Origin: Bordetella parapertussis
GTDB taxonomy: Bacteria; Pseudomonadota; Gammaproteobacteria; Burkholderiales; SG8-41
Direction of reading: 5' to 3'
Length of the DNA stretch: 43,415 nt
Assembly: GCA_945870465.1 (NCBI GenBank)
Contig: CAMBSS010000013.1
Location: 1 to 43,415 of the forward strand
The notes below the pieces were generated by a model. It made no database searches. It saw nothing but the letters and a program-made list of their open reading frames with translations, and had not been told where the DNA came from. A program made the translations under genes and the position numbers. Each line of letters begins with the position of its first letter. Position 1 is the first letter of the stretch. Shown in pieces: positions 24,005 through 33,042 of the stretch.

Positions 24005-25663
24005 TTACGCCGCCGGCGGCGGCACGTAGCCTGGAACCTGGGCAAGATCGACGTCATCGACCTGTTCCTTGTCCATGCACTGCTCGGCGTACTTGAGATA
24101 GACCTTTTCCCACATGAATATGTCAAACAGGTCGGGATCGATGTGGCCGCCCAGCTTGAACTTGCCCAGAATGGACAGTGATTCCGACAGGGTCTTGCCT
24201 TTTTTATAGGGCCGGTCCCTGGCGGTCAGCGCCTCGAAGATATCGGCGATGCCCATGCAGCGCGCCTGCACCGACATCTGGTCGCGCGTGAGTCCGCGCG
24301 GATAGCCCTTGCCATCCATGCGCTCGTGGTGGCCGCCGGCGTATTCGGGCACGTTCTTAAGGTGCTTGGGCCACGGCAGTGCTTCCAGCATCTGGATAGT
24401 GACGTCGATGTGATGGTTGATGATCTGGCGCTCGGCCGCGGTCAACGTGCCGGCGCGGATGGTCAGATTTTCGACTTCGTCCGCCGTCAGAAAATCAGCG
24501 TCGCTGCCTTCGACGTCGCGCCACCGGTACTTGCCCGAGGTCTGCTTTACCCGCTCCAGGTCCTCCGGTTTCATGAACTCGCCGCCGACATTGCAGAAAC
24601 GCAGGAATTCGCGGTCCTCGTCGATGCGGCGCATCTGCAGCTTGAATTCATGCTCGGCGGCGTCCACCGCCTGCTTGTCTTTTTTCTCCAGCGCTGCCAG
24701 TTTGGTCTTCAACAGCGCGATTTCCGCGTCGCGTCTGATCACCTCGAACCGCGTATCGACGAGGGCGATGCGGTCGAATATCGTGTGCAATTTGGTCGCC
24801 TTGTCGACCACGTGCACCGGCGTGGTCACCTTGCCGCAATCGTGCAGCAGGCCCGCGATCTTCAGTTCGTAGCGGTCCTTGTCGTTCATGCTGAAATTCT
24901 TCAGCGGCCCGACCGCGCAATTGTTGACGGCCTCCGCCAGCAGCATCGTCAGCTGAGGCACGCGTTCGCAATGGCCGGCGGTGTAGGGCGACTTGTCGTC
25001 GATCGCGGCGTTGATGAGGTTGATGAAAGACTCGAACAGGTTTTCGAGGTGGTTGATCAGCAGCCGGTTGGTCAGCGCGATTGCCGCCTGCGAGGCCAGC
25101 GACTCGGCGAGCTGCTGGTCCTCCGTCGAGAACGGGCTTACCGCGCCGGTCGCCTGGCTCTTGGCGTTCAGCAGCTGCAGCACGCCGATGATCTCGTTCT
25201 CATGGTTCTTCATCGGCACCGTGAGGAACGACTGTGAACGGTAGCCGGTCTTCTGGTCGAAGGTCTTGGTGCCCGAAAAGTCGAAGCCTTCCTCGATATA
25301 AGCGTCGGCGATGTTGACCGAGGTGTCGTGATGAAACGCGTGCGCGACGACCATCGTATTCACCGGCTTGCCGTCCTGGTCGAACAGGTTGATGGGCGGG
25401 AAGGGAATGTCGGCCCCGGTGGTGCCCCCCATCGCGATCTTGAGCGTATCGTTGCGCATGATCTCGAATTTAAGCGTGCGGTCGTCGATTACGCGGTAGA
25501 GGGTTCCCCCGTCGGCATTGGTGATTTTCTTCGCCGCCAGCAGGATCGCTTCCAGCAACCGGTTGATGTCGGTTTCCTTGGACAGCGCGACGCCGACCTG
25601 ATTGAGCTGCTCCAGACGCTCGAACAGATTGGCGGAATCCCGGGGGTGCTGCATCTGGTTCAT
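24005..25663 (-). CDS. GAF-HD-GYP protein (predicted cyclic-di-GMP phosphodiesterase) with internal insertion
   Basis: This 552-residue protein has a GAF domain (about 13-200) and an HD-GYP domain (about 210-530). Metal and signature residues are present: His231 (HCERV), HDCGK at 274-278, and HHERMDGKGYP at 445-455. Between HDCGK and the next helix (INHHID at 415-420) there is an extra region of about 110 residues (~295-405), charged and partly coiled-coil like, which ordinary HD-GYP domains lack. HD-GYP enzymes hydrolyse cyclic-di-GMP; the GAF domain probably senses a small ligand. It lies 10 nt after the GAF-ATPase gene as the last gene of the block. Confidence 0.88.
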   Translation of the reverse strand: MNQMQHPRDSANLFERLEQLNQVGVALSKETDINRLLEAILLAAKKITNADGGTLYRVIDDRTLKFEIMRNDTLKIAMGGTTGADIPFPPINLFDQDGKPVNTMVVAHAFHHDTSVNIADAYIEEGFDFSGTKTFDQKTGYRSQSFLTVPMKNHENEIIGVLQLLNAKSQATGAVSPFSTEDQQLAESLASQAAIALTNRLLINHLENLFESFINLINAAIDDKSPYTAGHCERVPQLTMLLAEAVNNCAVGPLKNFSMNDKDRYELKIAGLLHDCGKVTTPVHVVDKATKLHTIFDRIALVDTRFEVIRRDAEIALLKTKLAALEKKDKQAVDAAEHEFKLQMRRIDEDREFLRFCNVGGEFMKPEDLERVKQTSGKYRWRDVEGSDADFLTADEVENLTIRAGTLTAAERQIINHHIDVTIQMLEALPWPKHLKNVPEYAGGHHERMDGKGYPRGLTRDQMSVQARCMGIADIFEALTARDRPYKKGKTLSESLSILGKFKLGGHIDPDLFDIFMWEKVYLKYAEQCMDKEQVDDVDLAQVPGYVPPPAA

Positions 25664-25673
25664 GGCGCAGTCT

Positions 25674-28067
25674 TTACTTGATACAGACGGCGCGCACCTG
25701 CGCCATATCGGTCATCCCCAGCAGGACTTTTTCCATGCCGTCCTGCTTCAGGGTGCGCATGCCTTCGCCAAGCGCGCAGGCGAACAAATCGGCCACCCGC
25801 GCGTGCTCCTGAATGAGTTTCTTTACGGGGTCGGTGCCGATCAGAAGCTCGTGCAAACCGACCCGGCCTTTGTAACCGCCGCCACCGCACGTCTCGCAGC
25901 CGACCGCCTTGTGAAACTGGATCTCGCCTTTATCGTTGCCGAAGTCCTTGGTCCACATCTGGATAAGTTTTTCCCGTTCGCCCTTGGGGTCCTTCTTCCA
26001 CGCTTCGGTATTCATCAATTCGCCGGAATACTCTTCGACGAACAGCTTGAGTTCTTCGGCCGACGGCACGTATGGCTTCTTGCATTTTCCGCACAACCGC
26101 TTGGCGAGACGCTGCGCGAGAATGCCGAGCAGCGCATCGGCGAAGTTAAACGGGTCCATGCCCATATCGAGCAGGCGGATGATTGATTCCGGCGCCGAAT
26201 TGGTATGCAGGGTGGCGAACACCAAGTGACCGGTGAGTGATGCTTCGATACCAGTGCCGACCGTTTCCTTGTCGCGCATTTCACCGACCATGATGATGTC
26301 CGGGTCAGCCCGCAAAAACGCTTTCATCGCGATCGCAAACGTCAGCCCGGCCTTGGGATTCATCTGCACCTGGCGCAACCCGCGCTGCGTAATTTCAACC
26401 GGGTCTTCGGCGGTCCAGATCTTGGTCTCGGGCGTGTTCAGATAGCCGAGCACCGAGTGCAGCGTCGTGGTTTTGCCTGAACCGGTCGGGCCGCACACGA
26501 AAAAGAGGCCGTAGGGCTTTTCAATTGCCTCTTTACACTTGACCAGGTTGTAATTGGACAACCCGAGCTTGTCGAGCGGAATCGGCTCGCCAGCGGCAAG
26601 TATCCGCATCACGATGTCTTCGACGCCGCCGGCGGACGGGATGGTCGCCACCCGCAGTTCGATGTCGAGCGGACCGTACTTCTTGAATTTGATCTTGCCG
26701 TCCTGCGGTTTGCGGCGCTCGGAAATATCGAGGTCGCACATGATTTTCAGGCGCGCGGCGATGGCGTTTCGATAGGCGGCCGGCACCGAAATGTAATTCA
26801 TCAGCGAGCCGTCCTTGCGGAAGCGGATCTCGGTCTTGCCCTTGCCGGGATAGGGCTCGATATGTATATCGGACGCGCCCTGCTTGTAGGCGTCGACGAT
26901 AATCTTGTTGACGAGCTTGACGACCTCGTTGTCCGACGCCGCCGACGCGACATCTTCGTTATTGTCCTCAAGCGTCTCTTCATTTTCGAGACCGGACAAC
27001 AAATCGCCGATATCGGTGCCGTCATCGACGTTGCCAACACCCGCCGACCCGCCGCTGCCGCCAAAAAAGAGATCGAGCGTCGCGACGAATTCGCGCGCAC
27101 AGCAAACGCGGTAGACGATCTTGCTTTTCGGATAAACGTTGTTGACAACCCTGGAGCCGCGGATTTTTTCCGGGTCGGTCGTCAATATCATGATGCCGTC
27201 TTTCGTTTCGTCGATCGGTATCCACAGGCTGCTTTCGACGAATTCCCGGCTCATGTTTTTCATGAGGTCCATCGGCTTCACGCGGTCCGCCTTGTGCGGC
27301 TCGTAAGGCACGTCGAAATAAGCCGCCAGCGCCTCGCCGATTTTGTCCAGCTTGACCTGAAATTCATCGATCAGCACGGTTTCGACGTCGAGATTCTTGC
27401 GGCGTGCCGAGCGCGTCGCCAGCTCCAACTCCTCGGCCGAGATGACCGCGTTCGACACCAGGTGATCGTACTTGCCCTTGACCCCGGCAACGGGCTTCTG
27501 GCGCTGGCGAAACGCGATAGCCAGGGTTTCCGCAACGTGCGTCGCGCCTTCTTCCATGAGCGCCGGGAACGGCTGCCCGCTCTTGGAATTGATGATCTGC
27601 ATAACGCCGATCAATTCCTTGGTTTGCGCGTCTATGACCGGCGCGGCCAGCATCTGCTTGGTGCGATAGCCGGTCTTGACGTCCACCTGCTTCAGGAAAT
27701 TCAGCTGCGGGCTGTAGGCCTTGAGTTCCTTTTCGTCGTAGACGTCGCGGATGTTGATCATCTTCTTATGCACCGCGACAAAGCCGGCGATACTTTGCTC
27801 TGCGATCGGCAACTTCAGGTCCTTGAACGAGTTAAGCCCGGTCTTGACCTTCGAGACGATGGATGTTTTGTCTTCGCTCATCAGATAGAGCGTGAGCCGG
27901 TCGGCGTTGAAGAGGCCGCAGATGTCCTGGCTCAACTCCAGCATGATTTCGTCTATGTTGCTGGTGGCGTGGATGCGATTGGTGACCGATTGCAGGGCCT
28001 TGGAGAAATTCAGCTTCTCCGCCAGGTTGTCCTGCGCGACCGGCTTGGTTTCAAGTACGCTACTCAT
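25674..28067 (-). CDS. GspE/PilB-type secretion or pilus ATPase with N-terminal GAF domain
   Basis: I use the ATG at 28067 (AGAGGT Shine-Dalgarno), giving 797 residues. Domains in order are GAF (~15-190), a GspE N-terminal/MshEN-like domain (~205-335), an acidic linker (345-375), then the hexameric ATPase. Visible motifs are Walker A GPTGSGKTT at 526-534, Walker B IIMVGEMRD at 591-599, the His box ATLHTN at 618-623, and a zinc-type cysteine set (C659, C662, C724, C727). GspE/PilB ATPases drive pilus or pseudopilus assembly at the inner membrane, and MshEN domains can bind cyclic-di-GMP. A GAF domain on such an ATPase is unusual. No pilC, pilD or gsp genes accompany it. It is followed directly by the HD-GYP gene. 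Confidence 0.9.
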   Translation of the reverse strand: MSSVLETKPVAQDNLAEKLNFSKALQSVTNRIHATSNIDEIMLELSQDICGLFNADRLTLYLMSEDKTSIVSKVKTGLNSFKDLKLPIAEQSIAGFVAVHKKMINIRDVYDEKELKAYSPQLNFLKQVDVKTGYRTKQMLAAPVIDAQTKELIGVMQIINSKSGQPFPALMEEGATHVAETLAIAFRQRQKPVAGVKGKYDHLVSNAVISAEELELATRSARRKNLDVETVLIDEFQVKLDKIGEALAAYFDVPYEPHKADRVKPMDLMKNMSREFVESSLWIPIDETKDGIMILTTDPEKIRGSRVVNNVYPKSKIVYRVCCAREFVATLDLFFGGSGGSAGVGNVDDGTDIGDLLSGLENEETLEDNNEDVASAASDNEVVKLVNKIIVDAYKQGASDIHIEPYPGKGKTEIRFRKDGSLMNYISVPAAYRNAIAARLKIMCDLDISERRKPQDGKIKFKKYGPLDIELRVATIPSAGGVEDIVMRILAAGEPIPLDKLGLSNYNLVKCKEAIEKPYGLFFVCGPTGSGKTTTLHSVLGYLNTPETKIWTAEDPVEITQRGLRQVQMNPKAGLTFAIAMKAFLRADPDIIMVGEMRDKETVGTGIEASLTGHLVFATLHTNSAPESIIRLLDMGMDPFNFADALLGILAQRLAKRLCGKCKKPYVPSAEELKLFVEEYSGELMNTEAWKKDPKGEREKLIQMWTKDFGNDKGEIQFHKAVGCETCGGGGYKGRVGLHELLIGTDPVKKLIQEHARVADLFACALGEGMRTLKQDGMEKVLLGMTDMAQVRAVCIK

Positions 28068-28139
28068 GGCGGCTTGACCTCTCACATTTGGCACACATAC
28101 CAAAATCCGAATTCAGGACGCGGAATTTGCGCCCTGTGC

Positions 28140-28904
28140 TCATAATTCGAACACCTGGTTGTTCTCCAGCATGCGCGGGCTGTAGGCGCCGGCGCATTCC
28201 AGGATTTCCTGCATGGTGACTTCGACTTCGCCCGGCTTCAGGTGCGTAATATAGACATCGGCCTTGCGCTTGAGTTTCGCCAGTTCCTCGGCCAGCATGC
28301 TCGGACACAGATGCTTGGAGGCGATCGCGAGGTCACGCTCACGGTTGCAAAACGCCGTTTCAATAATCAAATACCGCAGGTTGTCGATCTTGTTGACTTC
28401 CGTCCAGAACGCATCATTGGTCGTCGTATCGCCGGTGAAAGCGAGGCTCGCGCGGCCGGAATCGAGCTGGTAGCCGATCGCCGGCACCACGTGATTCGCG
28501 GGCAGCGGCGTCAGTTTGCGGCCGCCGACATCGACCGTCTTGCCCAGGGCCACGGCCTCGTAACGCAAAAACGGCTTCTGCGCATCCGGGATCTGGCTGA
28601 AATCCGGCCACAACTTCCAGTTGAAAAGATGCTGGCGCAGGACTTCCAGCGTCGGCTCTATGGCGTGCACGGTGATCGGCTTGTCGCGCATCCAGCCCAC
28701 CGAATCGACCATGAACGGGATCGACGTCACGTGATCGAGATGCGAATGGGTCAGGAATACATGGTCGATGCGCGCCAATTCGTCGATGCTCAGATCGCCG
28801 ACGCCGGTGCCGGCGTCGATCAGGATATCGTGATCGAGCAGCATCGACGTAGTGCGCAAGTCACCGCCAATGCCGCCACTGCAGCCGAGTATCCGGAGTT
28901 TCAT
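28140..28904 (-). CDS. Metallo-beta-lactamase-fold hydrolase, class II cyclic nucleotide phosphodiesterase-like
   Basis: The ATG at 28904, 10 nt after the cyclase stop, gives 254 residues. The metal motif is THSHLDH at 52-58 (His53, His55, Asp57, His58). NHVVPAIGY, FTGDTTTND and ITHLKPGE supply the later ligands. The HxHLDH segment and the early GCSGGIGG match class II 3',5'-cyclic nucleotide phosphodiesterases as well as RNase Z-like hydrolases. Its place right behind a cyclase gene favours cyclic nucleotide hydrolysis (inference). Confidence 0.78.
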   Translation of the reverse strand: MKLRILGCSGGIGGDLRTTSMLLDHDILIDAGTGVGDLSIDELARIDHVFLTHSHLDHVTSIPFMVDSVGWMRDKPITVHAIEPTLEVLRQHLFNWKLWPDFSQIPDAQKPFLRYEAVALGKTVDVGGRKLTPLPANHVVPAIGYQLDSGRASLAFTGDTTTNDAFWTEVNKIDNLRYLIIETAFCNRERDLAIASKHLCPSMLAEELAKLKRKADVYITHLKPGEVEVTMQEILECAGAYSPRMLENNQVFEL

Positions 28905-28914
28905 CGATGCCGTG

Positions 28915-31191
28915 TCATTTGGTCGTAAATGTGAACGCGCCGTCCCAGCCCTTGCCCGGCGGGTTCGCGCGCAAATAGGTGATCCGCTCCACGAAGGTGT
29001 GGCTGTAGAGCGGATTACCGGGAACCTGTTTCTGCAAATTAAACAGCTGCAACTCCGCCTGGTCCCAGTCCTGCGCCCGATACAGCCGCAAAAACTGGGT
29101 GTAAAGCTTGATTTCCTCGAGCTTCGCCTTGTCGACCTGACCCTGCATGCCGAACGGCTCAAAGATCGTCACCGCTTCGTCCTTGCCCTTCACGCGCACG
29201 CGATCGAGCTCGCGAAAGACGACATCCGGCACCGCGTCCTTGGTCCCTTCGCCGACTATGATATCAGCGCCATACTCCTTTGTGATGCCTTCGAGCCGGG
29301 ACGCGAGATTTACCGCGTCCCCCATCACAGTATAGGCTGTCCGCAGCTTCGATCCCATGTTGCCGACGCTCATGCGGCCGGTGTTGAGGCCGACGCCGAT
29401 GCGGATTTCAGGCCAGCCGCGCGCCTGGAATTCAGGCTTCAGTTTCTTCAGTATCTGGTGCATCTCGAGACCGGCCAGGATGCCGTTCCTGGCATGCGCC
29501 GGATCGGCGAACGGCGCGCCCCAGAACGCCATGATGCAGTCACCCATGAATTTATCAACGGTGCCGCGGTGCTTGTAAATGACTTCCGTCAGCGGCGTCA
29601 GAAACTCGTTCATCAGCTGTGACAGCTGTTTCGGGTCCAGCCCTTCGGAGATGGTGGTGAAACCGCGCACGTCGGTGAAGAGAACGGTCATCTCGCGCGA
29701 TTCGCCTTCCATCGAGAAGCTCTCGGGATTGCGCGCCATTTCATCGACCAGTTCCGGCGGCACGTACTGGCCAAAGAGCCCCGTGATCTGCCGTTTGCCG
29801 CGCGTTTCGACGAAGTAGCCGTAAGTCATGTTGAGCGCAAACAGCAGAGAAATCAGCATCAGCCCCGATGCCAGCGGCAGCACCAGGTTGCCGACGTGAA
29901 ACACCAGCAGATTCGTGAACAACACGGTCATCAACACCGCCAGCGTCACGAGCAGCGATTTCAATGGATTCAGCAGCGGCAGCAGCAGCGCCATCGCCAG
30001 GCCGGCGACCAGCAGCGACAAAAACTCGGCGCCGATAACATAGGGCGGCTTTTGCTTGATGTTGCGGTCGATCATGCCCGAGATCAAATTGGCGTGGACC
30101 TCGACCCCCGGATATACCGCTTCCACCGGCGTCGCACGCAAGTCCAGCAAGCCCGACGCCGTCGTCCCAACCAGCACGATCTTGCTCTTCAGGTCGTCCA
30201 ACGCGACGCGCTCGTTCAGGACGTCCACGGCCGACACGTATTGGAAGCTTTTCTGCTTGCCGCGGTAGGGAATCAATGCCGTTACCGCTTCGTCCACCGG
30301 CACCTTGATATTGCCGACTTCCAGCCACTCCAGCCCGGAGTATTTCTTGCTGAGGATAAGCGCATTGTCACTGGGATATCCGGGGACGACATTCGGCATG
30401 CCGATCAGCATGCGCACCATGGCAAGCGAAAGCGACTCGTAATAGGCCCCTTTGTACTCCGCCAACATGGGCACTCGCCGCAGAATTCCGTCCGCATCGG
30501 GTTCCATACTGAAGTGGCCCGCGCTGGCTGCGGCCTTTTGAAATTCAGGCAGGTTTGCCGTGTGGCCCTCGAATTTGTAAAAACCGATATTTTTCCCGGT
30601 GAAGGTGCCTGAAGGCAGCACCGGCTGCGGTAATTGGCCTATGGTTGTAGCGGGCGCGCCGCCACTTTCCGCCGACCCGTAGTTGAAGGTGTAACCGAGC
30701 ACAATGGCGCGGTTACGCATGTGATTTGCAAAGATTTCGTCGTAATCGAGCTGTGGCTGGAGCTGCTTGAGCGCCGACTGAAAGCCCGCGACGTCCTTCA
30801 TTTCCTTTTGGGCCAGTTGCTGCAGCACTTTGAGGCCCGAACTCTCGTCACGCTCCGCGAAGACGACGTCAATACCGACAATGGCGATTTGGTAGTGGTC
30901 GAACAATTTGTCGAGCAGCAGCGCCATGCGATCGCGCGGCCACGGCCAGCGTCCCTCGCCGCCTTTGTCCCTCTCGGCCAGGCTTTTGTCGTCGATGTCG
31001 AGAATGACGATGCGCGGATCGACGGTGCGCGGCATGGTCAGCGCCAGCCGCGTGTCATAAACAATTGCCTCGAGCCGATTTACCAGCGGCAGCTCGAAAG
31101 TCCAGCTGCCGAATCCCCATTTTGCGGCGTGGCCCAGAAATGCCAGCAGCAGGGCGAGGCCCAGACCAATGCGAACGATATTTTTTTTCAA
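28915..31191 (-). CDS. CHASE2-domain class III adenylate/guanylate cyclase
   Basis: This 758-residue protein has an N-terminal membrane segment (~5-22), an extracytoplasmic CHASE2 sensor (~35-380, with LDIDDKSLAE and GRWPWPRDR), three membrane segments (~385-455) and a class III cyclase domain (~495-685). Metal aspartates are Asp507 (LFTDVRGF) and Asp551 (FMGDCIMAFWG); MGDAVNLASRLE at 623-634 holds the transition-state Asn and Arg. The start is TTG at 31191 with a strong GGAGG. Lys547 and Asp625 favour ATP over GTP, not decisively. The sensor is the same type as in the kinase of this locus. Confidence 0.9.
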   Translation of the reverse strand: MKKNIVRIGLGLALLLAFLGHAAKWGFGSWTFELPLVNRLEAIVYDTRLALTMPRTVDPRIVILDIDDKSLAERDKGGEGRWPWPRDRMALLLDKLFDHYQIAIVGIDVVFAERDESSGLKVLQQLAQKEMKDVAGFQSALKQLQPQLDYDEIFANHMRNRAIVLGYTFNYGSAESGGAPATTIGQLPQPVLPSGTFTGKNIGFYKFEGHTANLPEFQKAAASAGHFSMEPDADGILRRVPMLAEYKGAYYESLSLAMVRMLIGMPNVVPGYPSDNALILSKKYSGLEWLEVGNIKVPVDEAVTALIPYRGKQKSFQYVSAVDVLNERVALDDLKSKIVLVGTTASGLLDLRATPVEAVYPGVEVHANLISGMIDRNIKQKPPYVIGAEFLSLLVAGLAMALLLPLLNPLKSLLVTLAVLMTVLFTNLLVFHVGNLVLPLASGLMLISLLFALNMTYGYFVETRGKRQITGLFGQYVPPELVDEMARNPESFSMEGESREMTVLFTDVRGFTTISEGLDPKQLSQLMNEFLTPLTEVIYKHRGTVDKFMGDCIMAFWGAPFADPAHARNGILAGLEMHQILKKLKPEFQARGWPEIRIGVGLNTGRMSVGNMGSKLRTAYTVMGDAVNLASRLEGITKEYGADIIVGEGTKDAVPDVVFRELDRVRVKGKDEAVTIFEPFGMQGQVDKAKLEEIKLYTQFLRLYRAQDWDQAELQLFNLQKQVPGNPLYSHTFVERITYLRANPPGKGWDGAFTFTTK

Positions 31192-31426
31192 CCCGCCTCC
31201 TATGCGGCCGTCGGTATGGGGAAGTGTGCGCCGCTACCGCTCCCCAATGCAGTAAAACTTGTGTCCTTTGCGCTGGCGGCAGACGCCCCGCGCGCTGCGT
31301 GTATTTATCGTGGCGCCCCAGCGGCGAGGTTGCCGCATGACGCCAGCGATCGGCTCATGGGTCGGGCGCTGAAATGTCGTGGGTGGAGAAACGGCCCGCT
31401 GGCTGCGCCCGAACAGGCGCCGCAAT

Positions 31427-32188
31427 CTAGCCGTTCTTGAAAAAGAACTCCATTTTTACCCCCGCCAACTCTACCACGTCGTGGTCGTTGAGTTGGTGCG
31501 CCTGCGCATCGAGCGCCTTACCGTTAATGACCGGGAAATTGGCGCCCTCGACGTGCGTAATGAAGTAACCGTGCGGACGGCGCGTAATCACCGCCACCTG
31601 CACGCCCGGCTTGCCCAGCGTCGTCAGGTTCTTGGTCAGCTCGAGTTCCTTACCCGCCGACGGGCCGGTCAAAATCTGGATGGCCGCGAGTTTTTCCGGC
31701 GCCTTGACAGCGGCAGCAGCGGCAGCAGCTGCCGTGTTTGCCGGCGAAGGCTGGCTTTGAGTGGTCATTTGCGTTGCCGTAGGGCTGATCTGGGTATCAC
31801 CAAAACTGCCGCCGCCCGGACCCGGCGGATTCATTTTGCCTATCGGCGCGCGGAGCACCATGGTTTTCTCGAAATCGGCGACCGACGCCGCGCCAGTCGG
31901 CGCTTCGCTGACAAACTTCAGCTTGTACTTGCCGATTTCGATCACATCGTTGGTCTGCAGAATGTGTTTCTTGACCGGGTTGCCGTTGACCAGGGTGCCA
32001 TTGGTGCTGCCCAGGTCCTCGAGAAACGAATCGTTAAGGATGGTCACTATCAATGCGTGCTCGCCGCTGACGGCCAGATTGTCGATCTGGATGTCGTTGT
32101 GCGCTTTGCGGCCGATAGTGAAGCGCTCCTTATCGAGCGGAACTTCCCGAATCACCGCGTTATCCAAACTCATGATCAACTTCGCCAT
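31427..32188 (-). CDS. Double FHA-domain protein
   Basis: This is a 253-residue soluble protein. The first FHA domain (~5-95) is canonical: GR at 26-27, SGEH at 41-44 and STNGT at 61-65, the phosphothreonine pocket. A linker follows with EKTMVL at 107-112, a Pro/Gly stretch and an Ala8 run (153-160). A second FHA-like domain (~165-250) keeps the fold pattern but not the SxxH and NG pocket, so it may not bind phosphate. It is likely the phospho-reader of the adjacent kinase. It lies 21 nt after the PP2C gene; a 235-nt gap with no gene separates it from the cyclase. Confidence 0.88.
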   Translation of the reverse strand: MAKLIMSLDNAVIREVPLDKERFTIGRKAHNDIQIDNLAVSGEHALIVTILNDSFLEDLGSTNGTLVNGNPVKKHILQTNDVIEIGKYKLKFVSEAPTGAASVADFEKTMVLRAPIGKMNPPGPGGGSFGDTQISPTATQMTTQSQPSPANTAAAAAAAAVKAPEKLAAIQILTGPSAGKELELTKNLTTLGKPGVQVAVITRRPHGYFITHVEGANFPVINGKALDAQAHQLNDHDVVELAGVKMEFFFKNG

Positions 32189-32209
32189 GGCAGTATCCCT
32201 GTAACCTTA

Positions 32210-33037
32210 TTATCTAAACCACGCCTTGAATTTGGCTAACCATCCCGTGGGCACTCCAAAATCCTCAATCACCCGCACCAGGATTACCGATATATTGTCG
32301 CGCCCGCCGCTGTCATTGGCGAGTTGCACCAGCTGCGTCGCCGCCAGCGGCAAATTCGATTGCAGCATACTCAAGGTCGAATGGATGTCCTCATCCTGGA
32401 CCATGTCGCTCAAACCGTCCGAGCACAGCAGGTAGATATCGCCGGGCTCGACGCTGTAAGTGTGGACTTCGGTCTCGACCTCCGGGTCGATACCGACCGC
32501 GCGCGTGACCAGATTCTTGTTCTGCGAGTAGCGCGCCTGTTCCTTCGTAATCATGCCGCTGTCGATTTGTTCCTGCAACAGCGAATGATCGCGCGTCACC
32601 TGTTCGAAAACGTCGCCGCGCAGCCGGTAGAGGCGCGAGTCGCCGATATGGCCGACCGTCATGCGATTGTCGAAGAACAGTGCCACTACGAGGGTGGTGC
32701 CCATGCCCGCATATTGCGGCTGGCTCTTGGCGGTCTGGTAAATCGCGGCGTTTGCCTTGGCTGAATTCTCGCGCACGAATTTCTCGGCGAGCGTTTCGCC
32801 CGTGCTATCGATCGCGTGCGGCTCGTGGTTTTCGAGCGCCTGCTTCATTTCCGTGCTGAGCATGGCGACCGCGATGCCGCTGGCGACCTCGCCGGCGTTG
32901 TAGCCGCCCATGCCGTCAGCCAGCACCGCGAGGCCGATTTCAGCGTCGGTGCCGATGCTGTCTTCGTTATGCGAGCGCACCATGCCCGGATCGGTGGCGG
33001 TGACGACTTCGAGTGCGGTGCCGAGATTGACTATCAT
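32210..33037 (-). CDS. PP2C-family Ser/Thr protein phosphatase
   Basis: The ATG at 33037, five nt after the kinase stop, gives 275 residues. The family motifs are complete: RSHNEDS at 21-27, ADGMGGYNAGE at 40-50, GMGTTLVVAL, GHIGDSRLYRLR, LLCSDGLSDMV and GGRDNISVILVR. The protein is cytoplasmic and metal dependent, and would reverse phosphorylation by the neighbouring kinase. Stp/PppA-type phosphatases have the same length. Confidence 0.93.
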   Translation of the reverse strand: MIVNLGTALEVVTATDPGMVRSHNEDSIGTDAEIGLAVLADGMGGYNAGEVASGIAVAMLSTEMKQALENHEPHAIDSTGETLAEKFVRENSAKANAAIYQTAKSQPQYAGMGTTLVVALFFDNRMTVGHIGDSRLYRLRGDVFEQVTRDHSLLQEQIDSGMITKEQARYSQNKNLVTRAVGIDPEVETEVHTYSVEPGDIYLLCSDGLSDMVQDEDIHSTLSMLQSNLPLAATQLVQLANDSGGRDNISVILVRVIEDFGVPTGWLAKFKAWFR

Positions 33038-33042
33038 GATCG

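Noticed and set aside
26862..28145. Plus-strand open frame opposite the GAF-ATPase gene
   Set aside because: Codon-pattern mirror of a gene with intact Walker motifs; no independent evidence.
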